Shown: one piece after another, positions 1 through 8,862 of the stretch | Numbering within the stretch: the stretch's first letter is position 1 | Layout: each line of letters begins with the position of its first letter | Source of the DNA: DASUAS01 sp963819475 | GTDB taxonomy: Bacteria; Actinomycetota; Acidimicrobiia; IMCC26256; DASPTH01 | Reading direction: 5' to 3' | Assembly: GCA_963819475.1 (NCBI GenBank) | Contig: CAWFWE010000003.1 | Coordinates: 186,001-250,000 of the forward strand | Length of the DNA: 64,000 nucleotides | Notes under the pieces: model-generated | What the model saw: only the letters and a program-made list of their open reading frames with translations | The model's database searches: none | What the model was told of the DNA's origin: nothing | Made by a program: the position numbers and the translations under genes

Positions 1-2
1 GC

Positions 3-497
3 TGCGTGAGATCCATCGCGTGTTACAGAGCGGGGGTGTCGCGCTCGGTGCTGCTCCCCGACCGCCGACGGACGTTCGATCGAGCTCGGCGCCCGACCCC
101 GGTGCAGCACCTCGTTGCGGAGTACGAGGCCGATGTGACCACCGTCTCCGATGATCACGTCGAAGACTTCCTCCGCGGCGTCGGGGAATGGCACGACGAC
201 TGGAGCGCTGATGCCCGCAGGCAGGCGATCGAACGACACCGGCAGCGATCCTTCCACGTGCATTGCTGGAGCCAGGACGAGTTCTCCGAGACTCTGCTCC
301 ACGTCATCGAGACCGGCCGTCAGCAGTGGGATCTTCTCGATGCCGTCTTCGTCGAGGACGTGGTCGACAGCATCGAGTTCGGGTACGTGCTTCGCAAGCT
401 GCCGGCTGACCGCGACCCGACGGTCGTCAGCGCGCGATTCCGCCAGGTGCTCGAGAGCTTCCGCGCTGCGGTCATCGACAGACCTGCGAGTCCTTGA
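3..497 (+). CDS. Methyltransferase-like protein, C-terminal part (5' end outside window)
   Basis: The reading frame is already open at the left edge, so only about the last 164 residues are present. A GTG at position 6 is probably an internal codon. The visible part has the short motif FHVHCW, then a helix-rich tail ending in FGYVLRKL. This layout resembles the C-terminal half of class I SAM-dependent methyltransferases found in actinobacterial glycan clusters. The SAM-binding glycine motif would lie upstream and cannot be seen. The position next to another methyltransferase and a glycan ABC exporter fits a role in polysaccharide modification. The family call is tentative; the reading frame itself is well supported. 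Confidence 0.55.
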   Translation, partial: CVRSIACYRAGVSRSVLLPDRRRTFDRARRPTPVQHLVAEYEADVTTVSDDHVEDFLRGVGEWHDDWSADARRQAIERHRQRSFHVHCWSQDEFSETLLHVIETGRQQWDLLDAVFVEDVVDSIEFGYVLRKLPADRDPTVVSARFRQVLESFRAAVIDRPASP

Positions 498-663
498 AAG
501 CGCCCGAACGGCTCGCTCGGCGCCGACGACCCGTGTTGCGGAGCTTCTCCGACGCAGTCCCGTCGGACCGCCGCTCAGCAGCCTGCGCCGTCGCGGACGG
601 GCCATGGTGGCGCGGCTGCGATAGCGGTTCGAACTTCACGCGTCGAGACGTCACGCACCGCTT

Positions 664-1752
664 TCACGAAGTGTGCGACAGCGAGCGCAGACGCTCGCGC
701 ACCGTCCCAAGTCCCGGACGTATGCGCCGCACCGGCGTTTCGACCACGGCGAGCATCCGTACCCATCGCGAGTGCGCCAGCGAATCGGCGTCCTTGCGCA
801 TCGCCGCGATCTCTGCGTGCGCCCGGTCACGCTGCGCACGCGTGTCCCGCAACGCGAGGCCGCCGGCGTGGCTCGCCGCTCGCACCTGCGTGACTTCATC
901 GACCAGCTCCAGCAGCCTGATGAACATCTCGATCCGGTTCGTTTCGAGTCGCGCCAGCAACGGGTGGTCGGCCCAGCTGTGGACGAGTCCTGCGACGGCC
1001 TGAGTCCATGGCTCCCCGCGAGGCACGAGCACCGCGACACCGAAGACCGACGGAATGACGATGAGCTCGTAGTCGGTCTTCCTCGCCACGAAGTCTTCCA
1101 CCGCGGCGAGTACCCCGTTGCACGAGCCACCCTCTTCCACCGCGATGGCGAACGTTCCGCCGCTTCGGAATCCTCCTTCGACGACGTCCGACCGATCGGG
1201 CACGACGCCCAACTCGAACGTGTAGGGCCTCACCGCGTCGGCCGGGAGTTCCGTTGGGGAGTAGTAGATGTCCCGGTGCCCCCACGGCCAGCCGACGTCG
1301 TGCAGCAGGATCAGCGGTAGGTGGCCGCCGGTGCGGGAGACGGTGTCGATGCGCTCGAGCTCCTCGGACACGGTCCAGAAGTTGTGGTCGCCGTCGATGA
1401 GGTAGACGTCGGCCGGCGAAGCCTGCCGGAGCGCGGCCGGACTCGCGGCGGCGATCAGTTTCGCGGCCGTGTGATCCTGCACGACACTGCGGAACTCTGC
1501 CGACGGGTACGGCTCGATGCAGTAGACCGTGCCGCTCCTCTCGGCCAACCAGTCCGCGAGCGCCGAGGTCAGGTACCCCCACTCGCACCCGATCTCGACC
1601 ACCGTGCGGGCGCGGAGGAGCTCACAACAGCCGAGAATCAGCTCACGGAACTCGGCGAGCGAATGGAGCACCGGTTCGGCGCGTGCGGCCTCGCCGCGTA
1701 CCGGGTCATCAGAGGGATGCTCGTCCGGCATGTCGGATGTCCGGGGCGACAT
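664..1752 (-). CDS. Class I SAM-dependent methyltransferase of the glycan locus
   Basis: The protein of 362 residues is a predicted cytoplasmic methyltransferase. Motif I is VVEIGCEWG (about 51-59), and an acidic loop LIDGDH (about 118-123) follows at the spacing expected for a Rossmann-fold methyltransferase. The last 70 residues form a charged helix and a basic tail, a pattern often seen on proteins of polysaccharide clusters. I chose the ATG at 1752 because GAGAGG lies just upstream; a second in-frame ATG at 1731 is possible. It is divergent from the ABC exporter genes, with 90 bases between. The acceptor is unknown; a sugar hydroxyl or chain end of the exported glycan is a reasonable guess. 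Confidence 0.8.
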   Translation of the reverse strand: MSPRTSDMPDEHPSDDPVRGEAARAEPVLHSLAEFRELILGCCELLRARTVVEIGCEWGYLTSALADWLAERSGTVYCIEPYPSAEFRSVVQDHTAAKLIAAASPAALRQASPADVYLIDGDHNFWTVSEELERIDTVSRTGGHLPLILLHDVGWPWGHRDIYYSPTELPADAVRPYTFELGVVPDRSDVVEGGFRSGGTFAIAVEEGGSCNGVLAAVEDFVARKTDYELIVIPSVFGVAVLVPRGEPWTQAVAGLVHSWADHPLLARLETNRIEMFIRLLELVDEVTQVRAASHAGGLALRDTRAQRDRAHAEIAAMRKDADSLAHSRWVRMLAVVETPVRRIRPGLGTVRERLRSLSHTS

Positions 1753-1827
1753 GAAACCTCTCGTTCGTTCGGCTGCCCGCGTCACGTGGTGGGTGCGCTC
1801 GGTCCCCATGGCGGCGACAGGCCGCGC

Positions 1828-1833
1828 TACCGT
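1828..1833 (+). promoter_or_regulatory. Candidate -10 box for the glycan exporter operon
   Basis: TACCGT ends 9 bases before the ATG at 1843. On the other strand the overlapping bases 1829-1834 read TACGGT, so the same seven bases could serve as -10 boxes in both directions for the divergent genes. No convincing -35 box is visible. Confidence 0.4.
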
Positions 1834-1842
1834 AGGGCGCCG

Positions 1843-2667
1843 ATGAGCAAGCTCCAAGAGTACGCACAGGCCCGTGAGCTGACGGTCAACCTTACGCTCC
1901 GAGAGCTCCGGGGAAAGTACAAGCGATCGGTACTCGGGTGGACCTGGTCGCTGCTCAATCCGCTGTCGACGATGGTGATCTTCTCGATCATCTTCTCCGT
2001 GTTCCTCAAGGTCCAGCCGCCGACCGGGGAACCGAGTGGGCTCCATTCCTTCGCGCTGTTCCTTCTCTGCGGTTTGTTGCCGTGGAACTTCTTCGCTACC
2101 GGGACGACCGCGTCGATGGGTTCGTTGATCGCCAACAGCAACCTCATCAAGAAGGTGTATTTCCCGCGCGAGATCCTGGTTGCCTCCACCGTCGCTGCAG
2201 TGCTCGTCGCGTTCTGCGTCGAGATGGCGGTGCTTGGTGTCGTGCTCCTGTGTTTCGGGAACATGGTCCTGCCGTGGATCCCGGTGGTGTTTCTCATCAT
2301 GCTGATCGAGGCGATTTTCGTGGCCGGGATCGGTTTGGTGCTGAGCGTGATCGACGTCTACTTCCGCGACACCGAGCATTTCATGGCGATCGCCATGCAG
2401 GCACTCTTCTATTCTGCGCCGATCGTCTATCCGATCAGCTATGTGCCGAAGACCGCTCACCTCTTGGGGATGGAAATCCCTCTCCGCACGATCTACGAAT
2501 TGAACCCGCTCGTCACCTTCGTCGAGTCGTTCCGAAGCGTCCTCTACGACCTCGCGTTTCCTCCGATCGGCGACCTCGCGTATCTCTCGGCGTGGGCGGT
2601 GCTGCTGCTGGGTTTCGGGCTGTGGGTGTTCGGGAAGCTCGACCGTCGCCTGGCGGAGGAGCTGTGA
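1843..2667 (+). CDS. wzm: ABC-2 type glycan exporter, membrane subunit
   Basis: This is the integral membrane half (274 residues) of an ABC exporter that moves a lipid-linked polysaccharide across the cytoplasmic membrane. It shows about six hydrophobic segments, with the typical early motif RELRGKYKRSVLGWTWSLL next to the first helix. That motif is characteristic of the Wzm/TagG/RfbA family. The length matches the family. The gene is directly coupled to the ATPase gene: its TGA stop overlaps the next GTG start. The ATPase carries a Wzt-type C-terminal domain, so the substrate is likely an O-antigen-like glycan made by the surrounding glycosyltransferases. Confidence 0.93.
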   Translation: MSKLQEYAQARELTVNLTLRELRGKYKRSVLGWTWSLLNPLSTMVIFSIIFSVFLKVQPPTGEPSGLHSFALFLLCGLLPWNFFATGTTASMGSLIANSNLIKKVYFPREILVASTVAAVLVAFCVEMAVLGVVLLCFGNMVLPWIPVVFLIMLIEAIFVAGIGLVLSVIDVYFRDTEHFMAIAMQALFYSAPIVYPISYVPKTAHLLGMEIPLRTIYELNPLVTFVESFRSVLYDLAFPPIGDLAYLSAWAVLLLGFGLWVFGKLDRRLAEEL

Positions 2668-3869
2668 GTCCCGAGATCGCGATCGCGGTGAAGGATGTCG
2701 GTAAGAAGTATCGGCTGTACTACGAGAGGAACCAGTCGCTCAAGGCGTCGTTCATGCGGCGACACCGGGTGAAGTACGACGAGTTCTGGGCGCTGAAGGA
2801 CATCTCGTTCGAGGTGCCGAGTGGTACCACGTTCGCGCTCATCGGCGAGAACGGATCCGGGAAGAGCACGTTGCTGAAGTGCATTGCCCGGATCCTCCGC
2901 CCCGAGTCGGGTGAGATCGTCACCAAGGGCAAGATCTCGGCGCTCCTCGAGTTGGGTGCCGGCTTTCATCCCGAGCTGTCAGGGCGGGACAACGTGTTCG
3001 TCAACGGGTCGATCCTCGGCCTGAGTCGCAAAGAGATCGAACGCCGCTTCGACCAAATCGTTGAGTTCGCCGGCCTCGAGAAGTTCATCGACGTCCCGGT
3101 CAAGAACTACTCCTCGGGGATGTACATGCGTCTCGGGTTTTCCGTGGCCATCAATGTCGATCCTGACATCTTGTTGATCGACGAGGTGCTCGCTGTCGGC
3201 GATGCCGAGTTCCAGCTCCGCTGCCTCGAGAAGATCGACGAGCTCCGGAGTGCAGGCAAGACGATCGTGATCGTCACGCATGCCCTCGGGTCGATCCGCA
3301 CCCTGTGTGACACCGTCGCGCTGCTCGAGCACGGCGACCTGCAACGCGTCGGAACCCCGGCCGAAGTGATCGACGAGTACCTCGGCGACGTGTTCCTGGA
3401 CCGGGTACCCGACGGTGCGCACGGGGAGCGATGGGGCTCCGGCGAGGGTCAGATCGAACGCATCGAAGTCCTCGACGCCGACGAGCAGCCTGCCCGCCAC
3501 ATCAAGACGGGCGACGCGGTGACGTTCCGCCTCCACTACCGGATCCACGAACCGCTCGAGCGTCCGGTGTTCGGAATCGCATTGCAGCGAATCGACGGCG
3601 CCGAGGTGACGAACCCGAACACGCGAGACGCCGGCCTCGTCCCCGAGCGCCTGGTCGGAGTCGGCTTCGTCGACCTCAAGCTCGATCGACTCCCCCTGGT
3701 GCCCGGCACCTACGACCTCAGCGCATCCCTCGTGAACTACACGCTCGCGCACTTCTACGACGCTCGCTACCGCGCGGTCCGCTTCGACGTCGAACCCGGA
3801 ACGCCCTACGCCGAATACGGCATTCTGGCCCTGGACGCGACGTGGAGCGGGGCGGCGCTCCAACCGTGA
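2664..3869 (+). CDS. wzt: ABC glycan exporter ATPase with Wzt-type C-terminal domain
   Basis: The protein of 401 residues powers polysaccharide export. Walker A is GENGSGKS (61-68), the signature region is YSSGMYMRLGF, and Walker B is ILLIDEVLAVGD. After the nucleotide-binding domain, from about residue 255, comes a beta-rich domain typical of Wzt proteins, which in known systems binds the modified end of the finished glycan. That extra domain separates it from the shorter teichoic acid exporters. The GTG start overlaps the permease stop by four bases, and its own stop overlaps the next glycosyltransferase start, so the three genes are translationally coupled. Confidence 0.94.
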   Translation: MSPEIAIAVKDVGKKYRLYYERNQSLKASFMRRHRVKYDEFWALKDISFEVPSGTTFALIGENGSGKSTLLKCIARILRPESGEIVTKGKISALLELGAGFHPELSGRDNVFVNGSILGLSRKEIERRFDQIVEFAGLEKFIDVPVKNYSSGMYMRLGFSVAINVDPDILLIDEVLAVGDAEFQLRCLEKIDELRSAGKTIVIVTHALGSIRTLCDTVALLEHGDLQRVGTPAEVIDEYLGDVFLDRVPDGAHGERWGSGEGQIERIEVLDADEQPARHIKTGDAVTFRLHYRIHEPLERPVFGIALQRIDGAEVTNPNTRDAGLVPERLVGVGFVDLKLDRLPLVPGTYDLSASLVNYTLAHFYDARYRAVRFDVEPGTPYAEYGILALDATWSGAALQP

Positions 3870-5248
3870 GCCAACCGCGTCAGAAGATCCTGGTGGCCAC
3901 GGGCGACGTGCTCGAGGCCAAGATGGCCGGGCCGGCCATCCGCGCTTGGCAGATCGCGATCGCGTTGTCGCGCGAACACGAGGTCCAACTCGTGAGCACC
4001 CTCGCGTGCGACCTCACCCACCCCGACTTCTCCGCCGGCTTCGCCGACGCCGCCACTCTGCCCGACATGGTGGACGGATGCGACATCGTCGTGTTCCAAG
4101 GCAACCTCATGGCGCAACACCCTGCCGTGCGGACAACCTCCAATGTCGTGGTCGTGGACATCTACGATCCCTTTCATCTCGAGGTGCTGGAGCAATCCAA
4201 GGGCCTTGCCCCCGTTGACCGTCTCCGCCTGTCGCGTTCCACGACGAGCGTGCTCAACGAGCAGCTGAGTCGCGGAGACTTCTTTCTGTGCGCGTCCGGC
4301 AAGCAGCGAGACTTCTGGCTGGGTCAGCTCGCGGGCATGGGACGGATCAATCACGCGACGTACGACGACGACGAGAACCTGCGATCGCTCATCGCCACGG
4401 TGCCGTTCGGCGTGCCTGACTCGAGCCCCGAGCACACGAGGCGCGTCCTGAAGGGTGTGCACCCGGGAATCGGCGTCGATGACACGGTCGTGCTCTGGGG
4501 CGGTGGTGTGTACAACTGGTTCGACCCGTTGACGCTCTTGCGGGCGATGGCGCGGCTCAGAGTCAGACTGCCGAACGTCCGGCTGTACTTCCTCGGGCTC
4601 AAGCACCCCAATCCGCACGTCGGCGAGATGAGCATGGCGGTGCAGACCCGGTCGCTGGCCGAGGAGCTCCAGCTCACCGGTACGCACGTGTTCTTCAACG
4701 AGGACTGGGTCCCATATGCGGATCGCCAGAACTACCTGCTCGAGTCCGACGTCGGTGTGAGCACTCACTTCGACCATGTCGAGACCGCGTTTTCGTTCCG
4801 GACCCGGATCCTCGACTACTTCTGGGCCGGACTTCCGGTCGTCAGCACCTCTGGTGACGCACTCTCCGACATGATCGAGGCGGCCGGCGCAGGGATCGCG
4901 GTTCCCCCCGACGACGTGGGCGCGCTCGAAGACGCACTGTTCGACCTCCTGTCTGACGAGCAGACCCGGTCAGCATGCGCGATGGCAAGCACCAAGCTCG
5001 CCGACGAACTGACATGGAGTCGCGCGCTCGAGCCACTGGTCGAGTTCTGCCGTTCGCCCCGACGGGCCCCGGACCTGGTCGATCCGCTCTTCGACACGCA
5101 TCCGTCGCCGCGTCGCCGCGGTCGCCGGTTCGTCGACCGAGTTCGGCGTGACCTCGAGATCGCGGCTGCCACGATCCGGCGGCGCGACTTCCGTGAACTC
5201 CTCGTCCGTGCTCGCAAACGCGTTCGAGTGATCACCGGGCGTACCTGA
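3866..5248 (+). CDS. Glycosyltransferase, GT4-like (GT-B fold)
   Basis: This protein of 460 residues is a predicted cytoplasmic glycosyltransferase. The N-terminal half has the early loop GDVLEAKMAGPAIRAW, and the C-terminal half has VVLWGGGVYNWFDP followed by a nucleotide-sugar binding stretch with FRTRILDYFWAGLPVVST. That arrangement is typical of GT4-like enzymes. The GTG start overlaps the ATPase stop, making it the third gene of the exporter operon. A basic tail of about 45 residues could contact the membrane. The sugar donor and acceptor cannot be read from the sequence. Confidence 0.87.
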   Translation: MSQPRQKILVATGDVLEAKMAGPAIRAWQIAIALSREHEVQLVSTLACDLTHPDFSAGFADAATLPDMVDGCDIVVFQGNLMAQHPAVRTTSNVVVVDIYDPFHLEVLEQSKGLAPVDRLRLSRSTTSVLNEQLSRGDFFLCASGKQRDFWLGQLAGMGRINHATYDDDENLRSLIATVPFGVPDSSPEHTRRVLKGVHPGIGVDDTVVLWGGGVYNWFDPLTLLRAMARLRVRLPNVRLYFLGLKHPNPHVGEMSMAVQTRSLAEELQLTGTHVFFNEDWVPYADRQNYLLESDVGVSTHFDHVETAFSFRTRILDYFWAGLPVVSTSGDALSDMIEAAGAGIAVPPDDVGALEDALFDLLSDEQTRSACAMASTKLADELTWSRALEPLVEFCRSPRRAPDLVDPLFDTHPSPRRRGRRFVDRVRRDLEIAAATIRRRDFRELLVRARKRVRVITGRT

Positions 5249-5384
5249 CCACTTCGACCTGAAGAACTCGTCGGGGAGCGTTGTGTTGGCGTGGTTCCCA
5301 ATCGGTGAGCGGTACGCTGAGCGCCGTCCCGGGCCCTCCCGAGACAAGATCCCGAACGAGCCCGCGTCGATCAGGAGCCTGTTG

Positions 5385-6257
5385 ATGGTGTCGCGCTTGC
5401 GTCAGAAGATCGCTGACCGTCTGGGCGGCACGGGCGCGATCGGCACCGCGAGCCCAGAGGGTCCGCCCGCCCCGGCGATGCGAACGACGTTCGAAGGCTA
5501 CGTGCACGCCGCGCCGAGTTCGCAGAACGCGGTCGACCTCTTCGCCGGTGAGTGGTCGTCGGCATTCCCCGAGCACGCGGGCGTCCAGGCAGGTCCGATC
5601 CCACTGGGTGCTGACGACAGGATCCTTCTGCTGAACGAAGCCTTTGGCTCGATCAACGGTTGGAGCGTGCTCGAGCTCGGCCCGCTCGAGGGCATGCACA
5701 CCTACATGCTCGAGCAGATGGGCGCGTCGTCTGTCACCGCGATCGAGGGCAGCAGCCGTGCGTATCTGCGGTGCCTGATCACGAAGGAAATCCTTGGCCT
5801 ACAGCGCGCGCACTTCGAGCTCGGCGACTTCAGTTATGTTCTGGACGAAGCACCGCGGAACTTCGACCTCGTTCTCGCGAGCGGCGTCCTGTACCACCAG
5901 CTCGACCCGTGCCGGATGCTCGCCGGGGCCAGTCGCGTCGCGCCCCGCCTCTACTTGTGGACGCATTATTTTGACCAATCCATGTTCGACACACGACCCT
6001 ATCTCGTCCCCCGATTCAAGACGAAGACGACAACCGAGTTTCAAGGGCACCAGTTCACGCTGTACGTGCACCAGTATGCGGAGTCACTCGAGCGCAAGGA
6101 TTTCTGCGGGGGCCACAACGAGACCTCGCGCTGGATGGCGCTCGAGGACCTCGACCGGGTCATAGCCATGTGCGGGTACGAGCCGAGGATCCGAACGATG
6201 GACCCCGACCACCCCAACGGGCCCGCCGTCACGATGATCCTTTCGAAGCCGGGCTGA
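5385..6257 (+). CDS. SAM-dependent methyltransferase
   Basis: The chosen ATG gives 290 residues and follows CAGGAG with normal spacing; the frame is open about 100 bases further upstream, but that part looks non-coding. The motif VLELGPLEGMHTYML matches a class I methyltransferase motif I, and IEGSSRAYLRC gives the acidic residue that would hold the SAM ribose. ASGVLYHQLDP is the usual post-motif with a catalytic-region His. A TACGCT box at 5313-5318 could be its -10 element. It is convergent with the next gene, with no spare bases between the two stops. The likely role is modification of a sugar or of the glycan end. Confidence 0.83.
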   Translation: MVSRLRQKIADRLGGTGAIGTASPEGPPAPAMRTTFEGYVHAAPSSQNAVDLFAGEWSSAFPEHAGVQAGPIPLGADDRILLLNEAFGSINGWSVLELGPLEGMHTYMLEQMGASSVTAIEGSSRAYLRCLITKEILGLQRAHFELGDFSYVLDEAPRNFDLVLASGVLYHQLDPCRMLAGASRVAPRLYLWTHYFDQSMFDTRPYLVPRFKTKTTTEFQGHQFTLYVHQYAESLERKDFCGGHNETSRWMALEDLDRVIAMCGYEPRIRTMDPDHPNGPAVTMILSKPG

Positions 6258-7775
6258 CTAGCGGAAGCCGACCTCGGATGGAGTGCGGCCGTCCGCGTCG
6301 ATCAGGGTCAGGTAGTTCGCCCCGGGGAGAAAGTTGACGTTGTAGTAGGGATCCGTGAGCAGTGCAGGCCCCCAACGTTCCTCGAGCACGGTCCTCTCCG
6401 CGTCCTCGACCGGGACGAAGCCTCGACTCGACGACTCGTAGTGCATGAGTTGAACCTCAGGCGTGAACACGATGCGGGCGCCGATGGATCGCAACTTGAG
6501 GCAGTAGTCGACGTCGTTGTAGTTGCGCGGCAACGAGGGAGAGAATCCGCCCACCTTCATGAATTGCTCCCGGCGGGTCATGAGACAGGCTGCCGTCACG
6601 ACGGAGCAGTTCGAGGCGATCCGAAGGTTCGAACGGTACCCGGGATGGTCTCCCGGGTAGCCGTAGTACGAATGGCCGGGGCTCCCGCGATCGAGCACGA
6701 CGCCGGCATGTTGGATGCGACCGTCACCGAACCGAAGGAGTGCGCCGACGGCTCCGACACCGTCGTCGCTCGCGAATGCGACGAGCGTCTCGATCCACTC
6801 TGACGTGACGACCTCGGTGTCATCGTTCAGGAGCAGGAGATACTCGCTGTCGCTCTCGATGACACCCACGTTGATCTTGCGCGAGAAGTTGAACGCATCG
6901 CGATACTCGACGAGGCGGAGGCGCTCACCGGCGATCGTTTCGAGCGCTCGGAGCGTCTTCCGGTCGGTCGAGGAGTCGAACACGCAGATGAGCTCGTAGT
7001 TCTCGTACGAGGAGCGCTCGACGACGCTCTGGACGCAGTTGACCACCAGCGGAACGACCTCGGCCCGGACGCGCCGCTCGGTTCCTGCCGTAGGAATGAC
7101 GATGCCCACGCGGGGCTGCGTGTGCAATCGCGGACGAAGCCTGATGACGGAGTCGCGTTCGCTGCGTTCCGTGCGGAGCGGCGCTCCGATGCGACGCAGA
7201 TGAGCGTCGACGACGGACTGGGCGTCGTCGAGCTGCATCGCATGCCTGTCGCCCCCGCCCGCGCGGTGATACAGGGCTCCCGGCACGTGGTCGATCCGGC
7301 GTGCGTGCTGGCTGACACGCAACGCGAGGTCGTACTCCCATGCAGTGTTCGCCTCCGGACGGAGAGCTCCCAGACGGTGCACCAGGCTCCGGCGGAAGGC
7401 ACAGACTCGCCCGAGATAGTGCTGGTTGAGGAGTCGCTCCGGTGACCAGTCCGGCTTGTAAAACGGTGCGGATCGAACGGTCCCGGAGATGGAGTCTTCG
7501 TCGGTGTAGATGAGATCGGTCTGGTCGGTGATGTGCGCAGCAAGGTGGACGAGCGCGTCGCGGTGGAGCACGTCGGCCGCGTCGATGAAGAGGATGAACT
7601 CACCGCGCGCCGATGCGACTGCCTCCGGCGCGGGCTGCCCGGTTCGGTCGGATCGGGCGCTCGCGACGATCTCCCAATCGTGCGACACCTGCGCGTCGAT
7701 CGATGCGGTTGTCGTGGTCTCGTTCGTCGGATCTCCGTCTCGGAGGACGACGATCGAGAAGCGCGGTGCCGGCAT
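6258..7775 (-). CDS. Double-domain family 2 glycosyltransferase
   Basis: The protein of 505 residues carries two GT-A units. The N-terminal unit (about 1-200) has FILFIDAADVLH and a TDED motif. The C-terminal unit (about 215-480) begins with RVGIVIPTAG and has the LLLNDDTEV metal-binding motif and the NYNDVDYCLKLRS acceptor-site motif. Such proteins can add two different sugars or act as a polymerase. I prefer the ATG at 7775, which has AGGA at good spacing; a TTG at 7781 that overlaps the upstream stop is the alternative. It forms a two-gene operon with the methyltransferase upstream. Confidence 0.9.
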   Translation of the reverse strand: MPAPRFSIVVLRDGDPTNETTTTASIDAQVSHDWEIVASARSDRTGQPAPEAVASARGEFILFIDAADVLHRDALVHLAAHITDQTDLIYTDEDSISGTVRSAPFYKPDWSPERLLNQHYLGRVCAFRRSLVHRLGALRPEANTAWEYDLALRVSQHARRIDHVPGALYHRAGGGDRHAMQLDDAQSVVDAHLRRIGAPLRTERSERDSVIRLRPRLHTQPRVGIVIPTAGTERRVRAEVVPLVVNCVQSVVERSSYENYELICVFDSSTDRKTLRALETIAGERLRLVEYRDAFNFSRKINVGVIESDSEYLLLLNDDTEVVTSEWIETLVAFASDDGVGAVGALLRFGDGRIQHAGVVLDRGSPGHSYYGYPGDHPGYRSNLRIASNCSVVTAACLMTRREQFMKVGGFSPSLPRNYNDVDYCLKLRSIGARIVFTPEVQLMHYESSSRGFVPVEDAERTVLEERWGPALLTDPYYNVNFLPGANYLTLIDADGRTPSEVGFR

Positions 7776-7777
7776 GC

Positions 7778-8788
7778 TCAATCCTGGCGCGGAAGGAGGT
7801 GCCTGATCTTGCGGCCGATCGTCCTCCGCAGCCGCAGGTAGCGCGAAAGTACTCCCCAGAACGGCGAGCGTTGGAGCCTCTCGAGATCCTGTACGGCCAG
7901 CTCATAGCGCCGCAGTTCGTCTTCGAGTGTTGCCACGCGTCCGAGCGCAGCACCGAGCTGTGCTTCGCCGGCGGCGAGGCGGTCGCGCTCGGTCAGCAGG
8001 TCTTCACCGGCCTGCTGGAGGCGCTGGCGGTACTCGATCAATTCGCTCCCGTCGAACGCCTCCTCGAGCTGCCGCTGGCGCGTCAGCGCAGCTTGGCGCA
8101 GCTCGCCGACCTCCTCGGTGAGGCGGAACGATGCTCGTTCGTACCGGCGGATGGTGTCGCTGAGGGCTTCGTCTCTGCGGGTGAACAAGGCAGCCCATGG
8201 AGCGATGACCGCGGCGTTGAAGTCGAGGTCGCGGAGGAAGCCGTGTTGGGCCAAACGAGCCGCCCACTCATCGGGGGGTTGCACGTTGACATGGGTGGCC
8301 TCGGCGTAGTCGCGCGGTGACGTCGACAGCAGCAAGCGGTCGGTGGCGGTGCAGAGGTTCGCCAGCACGCGAGAAGCTTCGGGTTCCGGGATGTGCTCGA
8401 GGACCTCGATGCAGGTGATGAGGTCATACCTCCGAGGGAGCGGGTCGGCGAGCGAAGCCCGGGTGCAGAATCCTCGAGCACCGGGCGCCAGGTGGTCGAT
8501 CGCCCACTCGGACACGTCGACGCCGTACGCCTCGACCCCTCGCTCCCGAAGGGCTTCGACGAAGAGCCCGATCGCGCATCCCGCATCCAGCACCGTGGTG
8601 GGTGCCAGATCGCGAACCACTGTCTCGGCGATGTCACCGAAGAACGTGCGCCAATGTTCGTTGCGCTCGTACGGCGTGCCGCAATCGTGCGCGTAGTAGT
8701 AGGAGCCGAAGATGCGGCTCTCCTCGGTTGCATCGGACTGGCCGGCCCCCGACGCCGAAGCGCCGGTCACCGAATCATGGACAGCCAT
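7778..8788 (-). CDS. Methyltransferase with long coiled-coil tail
   Basis: The first 200 of 336 residues form a class I methyltransferase: motif I is VLDAGCAIGLFVEAL, and ITCIEVLEHIPEP is the usual post-motif. From about residue 210 the protein becomes a long charged helix rich in Glu, Arg and Gln with heptad-like spacing, then a basic end (RLRRTIGRKIRHLL). This combination is seen on proteins that set glycan chain length by acting as a molecular ruler, such as WbdD-like systems; that parallel is inference only. The ATG follows a TAGCAT box by eight bases, so the transcript is probably leaderless. Confidence 0.86.
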   Translation of the reverse strand: MAVHDSVTGASASGAGQSDATEESRIFGSYYYAHDCGTPYERNEHWRTFFGDIAETVVRDLAPTTVLDAGCAIGLFVEALRERGVEAYGVDVSEWAIDHLAPGARGFCTRASLADPLPRRYDLITCIEVLEHIPEPEASRVLANLCTATDRLLLSTSPRDYAEATHVNVQPPDEWAARLAQHGFLRDLDFNAAVIAPWAALFTRRDEALSDTIRRYERASFRLTEEVGELRQAALTRQRQLEEAFDGSELIEYRQRLQQAGEDLLTERDRLAAGEAQLGAALGRVATLEDELRRYELAVQDLERLQRSPFWGVLSRYLRLRRTIGRKIRHLLPRQD

Positions 8789-8796
8789 GGGTGCGG

Positions 8797-8802
8797 ATGC
8801 TA
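8797..8802 (-). promoter_or_regulatory. Candidate leaderless -10 box (methyltransferase at 8788)
   Basis: Read on the minus strand the bases are TAGCAT, and eight bases separate the box from the ATG. This would place the transcription start at or next to the start codon. Confidence 0.5.
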
Positions 8803-8818
8803 GTGGGTCCGCCCTTGC

Positions 8819-8824
8819 TAGCCT
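8819..8824 (+). promoter_or_regulatory. Candidate -10 box for the DUF1906 secreted protein
   Basis: TAGCCT lies 38 bases before the GTG at 8863, giving a short leader that contains the ribosome binding site TAGGAA. The box is back to back with that of the divergent methyltransferase. Confidence 0.4.
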
Positions 8825-8862
8825 CACGTCGGTTCGGGCCGCGAGCAGAGGGTAGGAACGCC

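Noticed and set aside
1753..2460. An N-terminal extension of the methyltransferase at 664-1752 that would overlap the exporter permease on the other strand
   Set aside because: The extension is the reverse complement of membrane-protein coding sequence, and a good ATG with ribosome site lies at 1752.
6635..6665. CCCGGGTAGCCG-like sequence resembling the palindromic family
   Set aside because: It is inside the conserved GT2 coding region and has no matching second arm.
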